A stretch of DNA of 64,000 nucleotides from the NCBI RefSeq assembly GCF_001729245.1, contig NZ_CP015217.1, positions 808,001 through 872,000 of the forward strand. Reading direction: 5' to 3'. The notes beneath the pieces were generated by a model. That model ran no database searches and had not been told where the DNA came from. It was given only the letters and a program-made list of their open reading frames with translations. The stretch comes from Leptospira tipperaryensis (GTDB taxonomy: Bacteria > Spirochaetota > Leptospiria > Leptospirales > Leptospiraceae). Within the stretch, counting starts at the first letter, position 1. Every line of letters begins with the position of its first letter. Position numbers and translations under genes: made by a program. Shown one piece after another: positions 53,903-62,704 of this stretch.

Positions 53903-54720
53903 TAGTTACTTCTTCTTGGTTACAGGATCAATTCGTAAATTTGAATATTCGAATTGTTGATGTTCGTGGAAAAGTTCAGGACACACAACCGAGATACGTT
54001 CCGCTTCCGGAAGAATACGAGGCGGGTCATATTCCGGGTGCGGTCTTTGTGGATTGGACACGGGATATCGTAGACTTGGACGATCCGGTTCCGGTGAACG
54101 TCGCCGGCCCTGAAAAATTTAGGACCCTTATGGAAAGCCTTGGAATCGGAGACGAAACCTTTGTAGTAACGTATGACGATCACAATTCCATGTTTGCCGG
54201 AAGGCTGGCATGGGCGCTTCGCTATTACGGACACGACAAGGTAGCGGTGTTAGACGGAGGATTTAAGAATTGGAAGCTGGAAGGAAGAATGATTGAAACA
54301 AACGTACCTGCACAAACGTTTCCTTCGGCTAAGTTCACTCCTAAGATTCGAAAAGAATTACGAAAAACCGCAGATGAAGTGCAGGAACGATCTTCCGATG
54401 TCCTGCTCATTGACGGTCGAAAACCGGAAGTCTATGCAAAGGGTTTCATTCCTGGTGCGCATAATGTTCCTCATCCGAATCTTATCGATCCCGTCACCGG
54501 AAAATTTTTGCCCGGTGAGGAATTGAAACGAGCGTTTCAAGTTGCCGGAATCGACGTGGAACACCTTCCGGAAAAAATCATCGTATATTGCAACGGGGGT
54601 GTTTCGGCTACCGTTCCTTTGACCGCGCTCGAAATATTAGGAAAAAGCGATGTAAGCTTATACGACGGCTCCTGGAACGAATGGGGAAAAGATCCGTTGC
54701 GAGCAAAGAAAGAGATTTAA
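53899..54720 (+). CDS. Rhodanese-type sulfurtransferase (two domains)
   Basis: A 273-residue protein with two rhodanese domains. The N-terminal one is inactive-looking, with [15 protein letters not shown] where the Cys is replaced. The C-terminal one has [14 protein letters not shown], with the active Cys in a CNGGVSA loop. This resembles thiosulfate or 3-mercaptopyruvate sulfurtransferases. The start overlaps the thiM stop by 4 bases, so the pair is translationally coupled. A link to sulfur delivery for thiamine is speculative. Confidence 0.9.
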   Translation: MIVTSSWLQDQFVNLNIRIVDVRGKVQDTQPRYVPLPEEYEAGHIPGAVFVDWTRDIVDLDDPVPVNVAGPEKFRTLMESLGIGDETFVVTYDDHNSMFAGRLAWALRYYGHDKVAVLDGGFKNWKLEGRMIETNVPAQTFPSAKFTPKIRKELRKTADEVQERSSDVLLIDGRKPEVYAKGFIPGAHNVPHPNLIDPVTGKFLPGEELKRAFQVAGIDVEHLPEKIIVYCNGGVSATVPLTALEILGKSDVSLYDGSWNEWGKDPLRAKKEI

Positions 54721-54911
54721 TTTGCACACTTTTTAAACAGAAGTCGTATTCCTTCCTCTCCTTGTCGATTTTGAAAGAATGAAAACATCAATTCCCGCAA
54801 CGAAGAGAAAGAGCATTGTATTTTCGAAAAACATTTGTATTTTGCAAGACCGCAGAGAATGATGTTCCACGTTTCGAGAGATGTTCTCTTGGAAACGAAT
54901 TCTAAACTACG

Positions 54912-56045
54912 ATGTTCTTTGAAAAAATAAATCGAATCTACGGAAGAAGGGACTATCTTACTCGTAAGAAAGCGTATCATCTTTATGTAACCGACCTCGT
55001 CATTTTTATCGTCTCTGTCGCCGCTTGTCTTCTTTATATTCGGCAAGGAATTCGAGTCGGATTTTTGATTTTTGCGATATCCGCTCTTGTATCGATTCTT
55101 TTTCTATTGTTCGATCGACTGGAAGCGGCAATTTATTCGATTCTCTATTTGAGCCTTTTCGCTTTGACGTTCGGAATCTTTTTCGGAATGCAAAATGGAA
55201 ATGTCTACTTTTCTATGGCGACGATCATCATCTTATTCTTACATTTTTCCAATAGCAAACTTACGATCGCAGTTTCTTGTTATACGGGAGCCTTGATGGC
55301 GTTCCGAATGTATCAGTATTGGGGAAGGGGGGAATTGAGTTCCGCTTTTATTTTCGATACCATTTTGAAATTTATATTATTCTGCACTCTTGCAATTATA
55401 ACGGTTCGAGTTCTTACGAGTCATAAAAAAGAAAAAGAAGTTTTTATTCGAGAGATTCATCACAGAGTTAAAAACAATCTTCAGATTCTAAGCGGGTTTG
55501 CGAACTTACACCAAAACAATGGAGTAAGGACCGGAGACAAACAGATCGAGAGCTTTAATGAGAGAATTCTAATGTTATCTAAGATCCACGACGCCATTTA
55601 CAAATCGGAAACGGATTACGAAGTAGATCTCAACAAAGTATTGGAAGAAATCGTTAGTTTGATAAGAATCCAAAATGTTTCTTCGATAGAGTTGATTCAC
55701 AATAAAAACGGGGCTCCTCTGAGTATAGAAATTTCGGTTCCTTTTGCTATGATCGTCTACGAGTTGTTAAACAATGCGGTTCGTCACTCCGGCAAAGAAA
55801 ATCAAGAAAGTAAAATCACCGTCGAATTGAATTTTACAAACAATCGATACGCGCTCACGGTTTTGGATGCCGGACCCGGAATCGCAAAAGAATCCACCTG
55901 GTCTCAACCAAAGACGACGGGCTTTACTTTGATTTCGATTATGACACAACAGTTAAAGGGAACCTTTCGATTTGATTCGAACGAGTTCGGTTCCAAAGCC
56001 GTTTTGGAATTTTCAAATCAAGACTTGTTCGCAAGCCTTCTCTAA
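54912..56045 (+). CDS. Membrane sensor histidine kinase (HisKA_2)
   Basis: A 377-residue kinase with about six membrane helices (25-168), then EVFIREIHHRVKNNLQ (phospho-His near residue 184), VYELLNNAVRHS (N box), VLDAGPGIA (G1) and a C-terminal ATPase domain. The HHRVKNNLQ box belongs to the HisKA_2 group. No response regulator is adjacent, so it is an orphan. It has no periplasmic sensing domain, so the signal is probably in the membrane. Confidence 0.92.
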   Translation: MFFEKINRIYGRRDYLTRKKAYHLYVTDLVIFIVSVAACLLYIRQGIRVGFLIFAISALVSILFLLFDRLEAAIYSILYLSLFALTFGIFFGMQNGNVYFSMATIIILFLHFSNSKLTIAVSCYTGALMAFRMYQYWGRGELSSAFIFDTILKFILFCTLAIITVRVLTSHKKEKEVFIREIHHRVKNNLQILSGFANLHQNNGVRTGDKQIESFNERILMLSKIHDAIYKSETDYEVDLNKVLEEIVSLIRIQNVSSIELIHNKNGAPLSIEISVPFAMIVYELLNNAVRHSGKENQESKITVELNFTNNRYALTVLDAGPGIAKESTWSQPKTTGFTLISIMTQQLKGTFRFDSNEFGSKAVLEFSNQDLFASLL

Positions 56046-56151
56046 TCACTTCAGATTTAAGAATTTTCTAAAATGCTTTAAATTCTGTAGAACCTGAAAA
56101 TGGATCAAAAAATATGTTGACTGGTCTATTTATTTATGCTCCATTTTGACA

Positions 56152-56736
56152 ATGAGTGAAAAAGGGGCAGCATCCAAAGGACGGATGATCAGGGCGATGG
56201 CTTTCTCATTGGAAACTCGAGGTTATAACGGAACCGGTTTAAACGAGATCGTTGAATCTTCGGGATCTCCGAAAGGATCTATCTATTTTCATTTTCCGGG
56301 TGGAAAGGAAGATTTAGCCGCGGAGGCGATTACTACTTCCGGAAGAGAGATGGGAACGATGTTAAAGGCTCTATTACATTCTTCTAAATCGCCTTTGACT
56401 GGAGTTGGGGCGATCTTTAAGGCCTTGGAACGAAAGCTGATTGAAACCGATTTTAATCAAGGATGTCCGGTTGCAACGACCGCGTCGGAGACCGCCTCCC
56501 AATCCAATCCGGTAAACGAAGCTTGTAGGACTGTCTTTGCCGAATGGAACGGCGAACTCGAAGACTATTTTGTTAGAATGGGTTGGGAAAAGAAAAAAGC
56601 CGCCGCGTTGGCCACTCCGATTCTTTGTCTTTTGGAAGGCGCGATTCTATTGTCCCGAACCAATCGAGATCCTGGTCCGATGAGGGCCGCCGCGAAAACC
56701 GTAAAATTATTGATACAACAAGGAGAGAAGGAATGA
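56152..56736 (+). CDS. TetR-family transcriptional regulator
   Basis: A 195-residue protein with HTH NGTGLNEIVESSGSPKGSIY (about 25-44) and LmrA/YxaF-type elements (FNQGCPVATTASETASQSNP). It resembles the regulator at 6361 in this Cys-containing segment. ATG 56152 is preferred; the in-frame TTG at 56146 is not. It is translationally coupled to the downstream MBL gene by a 4-base overlap, so it is likely to regulate that operon. Confidence 0.92.
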   Translation: MSEKGAASKGRMIRAMAFSLETRGYNGTGLNEIVESSGSPKGSIYFHFPGGKEDLAAEAITTSGREMGTMLKALLHSSKSPLTGVGAIFKALERKLIETDFNQGCPVATTASETASQSNPVNEACRTVFAEWNGELEDYFVRMGWEKKKAAALATPILCLLEGAILLSRTNRDPGPMRAAAKTVKLLIQQGEKE

Positions 56737-57689
56737 AACGTTATTGGATTATTTTTGGAAGTATAGGAGCTTTAGTTTTAGGCGTTGTATTCGCATTAGG
56801 ATATCCTAAATTAAAAATTGATAAAATTTCTCAGACGGAAATTACAAATAAAAACTCGATACAATTTCGTAATCCGGGAGTTCGTTTTACACTTTTGAGA
56901 ACCGCGAGCGCGGATACTTCCGAGGCTTTTTTGTTCGAAGGCGGAAACCTATTAAGAAAGAGGATCATTTCCCATTCCGCTCTGCTTGTGGAGCACCCCA
57001 AGGGAATATTTTTATTCGATACCGGACTTGGAACGGATATTAAGGAACAATTCGCGCTAAAACCGGTTCATCTCCAAATCCTAATGGCGTATAAGGATCA
57101 TATTCCCGCGGTGGATCTTCTTAAAAAAGAAGGATACGATCCGAAAAAAATAGGAAGAGTTTTTCTTTCTCACATGCACTGGGATCACGCGAGCGGGATC
57201 AAGGATTTTCCTTGGGCAAAAATTTTAACCACTCAAGAGGAACGTCATGCAGCTATGACGTCTAACGCAAGACACGGTTATATTCAAAGACAATTTGACG
57301 GAGACCGGATTGAATGGGAAGACGTAGTTTTTCAAGAGATTCCTTACGAATCGTATTCCAAAAGTCTGGATCTCTTTCAGGACGGAAGTATCGTGTTTGT
57401 TCCGATGGCCGGTCATGGAGGAGGTTCTATCGGACTCTTTATCAATCTCTCTCCTGAAAAAAGATATTTTTTTACCGGTGATATTAGCTGGTCGAAAGAA
57501 GGATTTTTACTTCCCGCGCACAAACCCCGTCTTTCGAGAAGAATCGCAGATAAGGATTCGGAAGCTCTCGGAGAAGAGCTGGCGAAAGTCCACGATTTGA
57601 TTCTTAAAAAACCCGAACTCGCAGTAGTTCCCGCTCACGATTCGATTGCACAAGAAAATCTTGCAAACTTTCCAAAATGGAATCAGTGA
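56733..57689 (+). CDS. Membrane-anchored metallo-beta-lactamase-fold hydrolase
   Basis: A ~318-residue protein with an N-terminal helix (WIIFGSIGALVLGVVFALGY), then an MBL fold: FLFDTGLGTD, LSHMHWDHASG (HxHxDH), VFVPMAGHGGGSIGLF and FFTGDISWS, with a final VVPAHDS histidine. The layout resembles AHL-lactonase/AttM-like and related hydrolases. The substrate is unclear. It begins inside the TetR stop (ATGA) with AAGGAGAG upstream. Confidence 0.9.
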   Translation: MKRYWIIFGSIGALVLGVVFALGYPKLKIDKISQTEITNKNSIQFRNPGVRFTLLRTASADTSEAFLFEGGNLLRKRIISHSALLVEHPKGIFLFDTGLGTDIKEQFALKPVHLQILMAYKDHIPAVDLLKKEGYDPKKIGRVFLSHMHWDHASGIKDFPWAKILTTQEERHAAMTSNARHGYIQRQFDGDRIEWEDVVFQEIPYESYSKSLDLFQDGSIVFVPMAGHGGGSIGLFINLSPEKRYFFTGDISWSKEGFLLPAHKPRLSRRIADKDSEALGEELAKVHDLILKKPELAVVPAHDSIAQENLANFPKWNQ

Positions 57690-57813
57690 TCTGATTTTAA
57701 TCCGACTTGAGATATATTCCCGAGTCGGATGGACAAAGAATTTTTTCTTGCTTAAAGATTCTAAAAGTTAAAGATCGTGCCCTGTTTCCATTCTTTCTTA
57801 AACGGGTATAAAA

Positions 57814-58560
57814 ATGAACTACGAGTGCCTATTGACGGATTTGAAGAATCAAATTCTCGTCGTCACGTTAAATCGTCCTCAAAAATCGAATGCTCTTAAT
57901 ATTCGGATCAGGGACGAATTGGAAGAAGTTTTCGATTCCAATCGAGACAACGACGAGGTCCGCGGAATCGTTTTAAATTCTTCCGGAAAACATTTTTCCA
58001 GCGGATACGATTTGGAAGAAGTCGTTCAAACCAATCTACAGTCCTTTCGACACAGAATATTAGAATATCATAATTCCATTTACAGCTTTCCGAAACCCGT
58101 GGTGACGGTTTTGAAGGGATTCGCTTCTGCGGGAGGTTTTGATCTCGCACTCTGCGGAGATTATATCATATCGGAAAGAAAAGCCATGCTCTTTCGTCCT
58201 GAAATTCGCTTTGGTGCTCCTCCACTTTTGACGACTCTCACAAGAAAGGTCGGTCCCACCAAGGCTCTGAGTTTGACGTTAAAAGGAGATCCGATTCGGT
58301 CGGTTTCCGCATTGGAACTCGGCATCATAGACGAGATCTACGAAGGAGAGAATATTTTACAACACGCGATTCTTACCGCTTCACGTCTTTCCCAATGGAA
58401 TCCAAAGATGTTAAAGATCTTAAAAGGAATCTCGAACAATTATTTTTTTGGAAGTTTATACGAGAATTTTAGAAAAGAGTTCGACGAGTTTGCCGTTTTC
58501 TTGGAAGATCCTGCATTCTTAACGCAAGTGCAAAGTTATGCAAAGAGCATCAGGCAATAA
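57814..58560 (+). CDS. Enoyl-CoA hydratase/isomerase (crotonase) family protein
   Basis: A 248-residue crotonase: [37 protein letters not shown] (oxyanion loop), [18 protein letters not shown] and [12 protein letters not shown]. The usual catalytic Glu positions are only partly present, so hydratase, isomerase or another crotonase reaction is possible. It is followed by the hydrolase at 58573 after 12 bases, suggesting one operon. Confidence 0.88.
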   Translation: MNYECLLTDLKNQILVVTLNRPQKSNALNIRIRDELEEVFDSNRDNDEVRGIVLNSSGKHFSSGYDLEEVVQTNLQSFRHRILEYHNSIYSFPKPVVTVLKGFASAGGFDLALCGDYIISERKAMLFRPEIRFGAPPLLTTLTRKVGPTKALSLTLKGDPIRSVSALELGIIDEIYEGENILQHAILTASRLSQWNPKMLKILKGISNNYFFGSLYENFRKEFDEFAVFLEDPAFLTQVQSYAKSIRQ

Positions 58561-58572
58561 AGGAAAATTAAA

Positions 58573-59370
58573 ATGGGCAAACGTCTCAGTCTGATCGGAT
58601 TTCTTTTTCTACTCTTAACGATTCCGGTAAAATCCGATCCAAGTCTGGAATATTTGGAATACTACCCGAAAGATTACGACAAGAACAAGGGAGTTCTTGT
58701 GATCATTCATAGCAAGGCTTATGATTGGGATAATTATTTAAAATTCGGCAAATCGATTGCGGATGTTTTACACGTTCCGTTGGTGATTCCTGTCTTTAAA
58801 AAAGAATTCTGGGATGACTACGCCGTCGTTATCAACGGAGATCAAAGAGGGGATCTTTTTTTGCAGGAGATTCTCAATAAAGTAAAAGCGGAACACGAGG
58901 TAAATATCGATCGTTTGTATATGTACGGACATTCGGGAGGAGCTCAATTCACACATCGTTATATTCTAATGTATGGTCCTCAGGTGAAGAAGGCGTTTAT
59001 CTCCGCGCCTGGATGGTATACGTTTCCCGATTCTGAAAAAAACTTTCCGACCGGTCTCAAAAAGAAGAAAAATTTTCCGGGAAACGTTTCTCTCGAATTT
59101 AAGAATTTCTGCAATACACAACTGAGTGTTACCGTTGGAGAATTGGATACTCTGGATCCGGCGATTCCCAAAGACGGATCGTTTGGTAAAAATCGTCTGG
59201 AACTTTCTAAAAATTGGGTCACTTCGTTGAACCGTTTTTTAAAACAAGAATGTCCGGAAGTTCCGGAAATTCCCCTGTATGTCACACCCGGACAAGGTCA
59301 TTCCGGTTCGAGTAATTCCGCGCAGAAAGGAAGAGTCATCGAATTTTTGACTCAAGAAACAAGAAAATAG
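58573..59370 (+). CDS. Exported alpha/beta hydrolase, PHB-depolymerase-like
   Basis: A 265-residue protein with a signal peptide (SLIGFLFLLLTIPVKS) and an alpha/beta-hydrolase core: LVIIHSKAYDWDNYLKFGK, LYMYGHSGGAQFTHRY (GxSxG nucleophile) and VTPGQGHSGSSNSAQKG (His). The layout resembles polyhydroxyalkanoate depolymerase and esterase-like proteins. The substrate is unknown. It sits 12 bases after the crotonase and 15 before the desaturase-like gene. Confidence 0.82.
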   Translation: MGKRLSLIGFLFLLLTIPVKSDPSLEYLEYYPKDYDKNKGVLVIIHSKAYDWDNYLKFGKSIADVLHVPLVIPVFKKEFWDDYAVVINGDQRGDLFLQEILNKVKAEHEVNIDRLYMYGHSGGAQFTHRYILMYGPQVKKAFISAPGWYTFPDSEKNFPTGLKKKKNFPGNVSLEFKNFCNTQLSVTVGELDTLDPAIPKDGSFGKNRLELSKNWVTSLNRFLKQECPEVPEIPLYVTPGQGHSGSSNSAQKGRVIEFLTQETRK

Positions 59371-59385
59371 GAATATTCGGTTTAT

Positions 59386-60279
59386 ATGATATATCAAAAT
59401 CCGATTTCTTCGATTTCTTTTCCAGAAGACGATTGGGAAAGAAAATTTGAAAAAAGAATCCGAAAACAGAAGGGACTTGTTTTGTTAGTGAGTTTGCTCG
59501 TCGCCGGGATTTTGTATTCCGGAATTTTCGGTTTGTATTTATTGTTTCAAAACGGATATTATTTGGTTCTTCCTTTTTCAGGATTGTTGTTACACGCTTG
59601 GATGATTCTTTTGGTACACGAAGGCGCTCATAGAAACTTGACTCGATCCACTTTGGATCGTTGGATTCTAAATCTCGCGTCGGCCTTGGTCTTTCTTCCG
59701 TTTTATGGAGAACCGTTTCGAAAGATTCATCTCTATCATCACGCGCATACAAATGATATAGATGATCCGCTTTGGCCGGATTGGAAAAAAAATCTTTTTC
59801 GGAATCGGAGAAAATTGTATGTTCTCGTGGAATTGATTCCTTTATTTTCAAGTGTCGCCGCGATTCTTTTTTCTAAACGAAATTCGTCGAAGGTTGAGAA
59901 ACGTTCTTCGTCTGTCGGCTTGCATTCTCAGGTACGTTCGATTTTGTTTTTATGTTTTTCTTTTTCGATTTCAATCTTTCTGTACATAGAATTAAAACCC
60001 AATCTCTGGTTTGTTTTAGGTTCCTTTCTTTTTGCAAACGTATGGGGATCCTTGAGACATTGGTGCGAACACACGGGTCTTCGAAGTGATTTAGAGAGTA
60101 ACACATTCTCTTTTCCTTTGGGTATGGGAATTGGAAATCACGAAACTCATCACGCCGACCCGAGTCTTTCTTGGATTTCACTGAGTGCGGGGTTGAGAAG
60201 AAGGGAAAAGACGATCACCCTCAGAGGTTGTTTACAAGGGATCTGGTCGAATTCCAAATACATACATTACGAATCCTGA
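59386..60279 (+). CDS. Fatty-acid desaturase-like membrane protein
   Basis: A 297-residue membrane protein with the three histidine boxes of the desaturase/hydroxylase superfamily: HEGAH (about 83), HLYHHAHTND (about 118) and NHETHHADPSLSW (about 250). Several helices flank them. It could desaturate or hydroxylate a fatty acyl or carotenoid substrate. Grouping with the crotonase and hydrolase suggests lipid modification. Confidence 0.88.
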   Translation: MIYQNPISSISFPEDDWERKFEKRIRKQKGLVLLVSLLVAGILYSGIFGLYLLFQNGYYLVLPFSGLLLHAWMILLVHEGAHRNLTRSTLDRWILNLASALVFLPFYGEPFRKIHLYHHAHTNDIDDPLWPDWKKNLFRNRRKLYVLVELIPLFSSVAAILFSKRNSSKVEKRSSSVGLHSQVRSILFLCFSFSISIFLYIELKPNLWFVLGSFLFANVWGSLRHWCEHTGLRSDLESNTFSFPLGMGIGNHETHHADPSLSWISLSAGLRRREKTITLRGCLQGIWSNSKYIHYES

Positions 60280-60515
60280 TGAGTAAAATAAAATGAATCC
60301 GCTGTCCGAGTCTCTCCTTTACGGCGATATAAGATACGAGTTCAGATTATAAGAAAATTATATTTTTCTAAATATCTCTTAGGGATTACTGCGAGTTTTT
60401 ATAAGGACGTCTGTTTTCATTCTAAAAAAGAATTGCAATCCGATGAAAATTCCTTATTCCAGATGTATTTTGAAATTGCACATAACGTTTTTGTATAAAA
60501 TAAGGAAGTTGAGAT

Positions 60516-61106
60516 ATGTCCGGTAGAGCCTGGGTAAAAAACATTCCCAATTCGATTACGTTTAGTCGTGTTCTCTTATTTCCCGTTCTTATTTATTTGA
60601 CCTTTCGGGAAGAAAGGTTTCTCTTTTCTTGGATTTTCTTTATAGCTTTATTGTCCGATATTTTGGACGGTCTAACGGCGAGAATTTTAAAGGTTCAGTC
60701 CGCTTTCGGGGCGAGAGTGGATTCGATTGCGGATTTATTGACTTTCTTTTCAGGAATTTATGGAATTCTAATATTCGAACCGTCGTTTGTATCCGATTTT
60801 CTTCCTTGGATCATTATCGTTCTAAGTTTATATTTTGCGGAGATGATCTATTCCTTAATTAAATTCTCTTCCATTTCGAGCTTTCATACGTATGCAAGTA
60901 GGATTGCGGCTTACGCATTGGGAATTTTATTTATGACCTTGTTCTGGTTTGGAGCCTGGAGTCCTCTTTTATATCTTTCCTTTTTTCTTTGTTCCTTTGC
61001 ATATGTAGAGGAAATTGTGATTCTATTTTATCTAAAAGAACTAAGACCGAACGTTCGAGGAATGTATTGGGTATGGAAACAAAACAAGAACGTTTTGCAA
61101 TCTTAA
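60516..61106 (+). CDS. CDP-alcohol phosphatidyltransferase family enzyme
   Basis: A 196-residue membrane protein with the family motif DILDGLTARILKVQSAFGAR continuing VDSIAD, the DG…AR…G…D…D metal and CDP site. Six helices. It probably transfers a phosphatidyl group from CDP-diacylglycerol to an alcohol such as glycerol phosphate (PgsA-like), though the acceptor cannot be read. It overlaps the lipid kinase gene by 34 bases and belongs to a three-gene lipid set with CdsA. Confidence 0.9.
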   Translation: MSGRAWVKNIPNSITFSRVLLFPVLIYLTFREERFLFSWIFFIALLSDILDGLTARILKVQSAFGARVDSIADLLTFFSGIYGILIFEPSFVSDFLPWIIIVLSLYFAEMIYSLIKFSSISSFHTYASRIAAYALGILFMTLFWFGAWSPLLYLSFFLCSFAYVEEIVILFYLKELRPNVRGMYWVWKQNKNVLQS

Positions 61107-61885
61107 ACGGAAAGAGCGGTTATAAGAACCAATCGGAGAATCTGATTTTAAGAACCTATTTAGAAGGGAATGGAATTCCTTGTAAGGTTACCGATTTTCC
61201 GGGACACGCCAAAGAGATAGCGAGAGAAAGATCGAACGCTCAAGAGATCATAGTAGTTGGGGGCGACGGAACCTTACACGAGGTTCTTTCTTCTTTGAGT
61301 TTTCCGTTTCCGAAAATTCGCTTGGTTCCTGCTGGAACCGGAAATTCGCTCGCGAGGGATCTTGGTCTTGGTAGCTGGAGAATGTCCTTGGATAAATTGA
61401 TTTGGGGAAAAGAACTGAAGATTGATCTGATGAGTTTAGAAGTAAAGACAACTGAAGAATCGTTCTCCTGTGTTTCCGCGAGTACGGTTTGTTTCGGATT
61501 TCCTGCGAAGGTTACTCAGATGGCGAATCGGTCTTTCAAACGGTTTCGAAAATTTTGTTATCCGATCGCGGCCGGTCTAGGTTCCTTTGTCAATACTCGG
61601 GAATCGTATATGATTTCTTATGATCAGTCTTCCTCCGAGAAAAAATCTCTAACCGGAGCAATTCTTAACAATAGCAAACACGTTGCAAACTTTGTCGCTT
61701 TTCCAAACGCGGATCTATCGGATGGAAAGTTTGACGTCGCTGAACTGGACGCGGGAAGTATTAAACAGTCAGTACATAACCTTTCCATTTTGAGTAAAAC
61801 GTATTTTTACGATCCGCCTAATCGACTCAAGGCGACTTCTTCCTCCGTGAAATACGAACGTCCTAGTCTTCTGATGATCGACTGA
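61073..61885 (+). CDS. Diacylglycerol kinase family lipid kinase
   Basis: About 270 residues: IIVVGGDGTLHEVLSSL and VPAGTGNSLARDLGLGSW are the DAGK catalytic motifs, with the GGDGT loop. A long C-terminal beta domain follows. It probably phosphorylates diacylglycerol or a similar lipid to give phosphatidate. I start at ATG 61073, giving a domain that begins with a family-typical N-terminus (NGKSGYKNQSE). The overlap with the upstream gene implies co-translation. Confidence 0.92.
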   Translation: METKQERFAILNGKSGYKNQSENLILRTYLEGNGIPCKVTDFPGHAKEIARERSNAQEIIVVGGDGTLHEVLSSLSFPFPKIRLVPAGTGNSLARDLGLGSWRMSLDKLIWGKELKIDLMSLEVKTTEESFSCVSASTVCFGFPAKVTQMANRSFKRFRKFCYPIAAGLGSFVNTRESYMISYDQSSSEKKSLTGAILNNSKHVANFVAFPNADLSDGKFDVAELDAGSIKQSVHNLSILSKTYFYDPPNRLKATSSSVKYERPSLLMID

Positions 61886-61952
61886 GAGGTTTATGAAAAT
61901 GTAATGGAGTTTTCTTTAAGAATGATTCCAGGCGCGCTGAGGATTCACGCTC

Positions 61953-62696
61953 TTGGATAAGGAAGTTTTTCCGGTTTTTCTTTTTATACTCGTAGGCTTT
62001 TCGTTAGGAGGTCTTTGGTTTTTTATCTCAGGAAGAAAAAAGAATCCTGAAGAAAGAAAAAAAAGAACCGCAAAGTATTGGTCGTACGCCGGAATCGTAG
62101 TCGGAGCGACCTTTCTGTCCACGTTAGGCGGGATTTACTGGAGCCTATTTTGTTTTTTGGTTTCAATCGGAGCAATCTACGAACTGAAAAGAACGGTTCG
62201 TGATTTTTCCGTAGGATTGCAGATTGCGATAATTCTATTCGGCATTTTGACTCTTGGTCTATTTTGCAAGAGCGGTTTTCTTTTCTCGAATCGAGTCCTG
62301 GTTTTGATCTATCTCAGTGTAGCCGTTTTCGACGCGTTTAGTCAATTGACCGGGCAGAGTTTGGGAAAAACCAAAATGGCGCCTCAAATCAGTCCTAACA
62401 AAACATGGGAAGGGTTTGCAGGAGGGATCTTATTTACAGCGTTGTTCGGCATTTTCTTCTTCTGGGTGATCGGTAAGAACGTGATCGAATCCTTACCGCT
62501 CACGTTTGGAATCGCGATCTTGGGTTTGAGCGGTGACTTGAGTGCGAGTTGGTTGAAGAGAAAAGCAAAGATCAAAGATTATTCTAATCTCCTTCCGGGA
62601 CACGGAGGAATTTTAGACCGTTTCGATTCTCTGATCTTTACTCTTGCGAGTTTTGTTTTGTTAAGCGAATTGAAAGTCTACTCTATTCGATTCTAA
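61953..62696 (+). CDS. Phosphatidate cytidylyltransferase (CdsA-like)
   Basis: A 247-residue membrane enzyme making CDP-diacylglycerol from phosphatidate and CTP. APQISPNKTWEGFAGG and WLKRKAKIKDYSNLLPGHGG, continuing ILDRFDS, are the CdsA signatures. TTG at 61953 is the only available start, with AGGATT upstream and a stop just before. It completes the set: kinase supplies phosphatidate, CdsA activates it, and the transferase uses it. Confidence 0.92.
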   Translation: MDKEVFPVFLFILVGFSLGGLWFFISGRKKNPEERKKRTAKYWSYAGIVVGATFLSTLGGIYWSLFCFLVSIGAIYELKRTVRDFSVGLQIAIILFGILTLGLFCKSGFLFSNRVLVLIYLSVAVFDAFSQLTGQSLGKTKMAPQISPNKTWEGFAGGILFTALFGIFFFWVIGKNVIESLPLTFGIAILGLSGDLSASWLKRKAKIKDYSNLLPGHGGILDRFDSLIFTLASFVLLSELKVYSIRF

Positions 62697-62704
62697 AAAC
62701 AATC

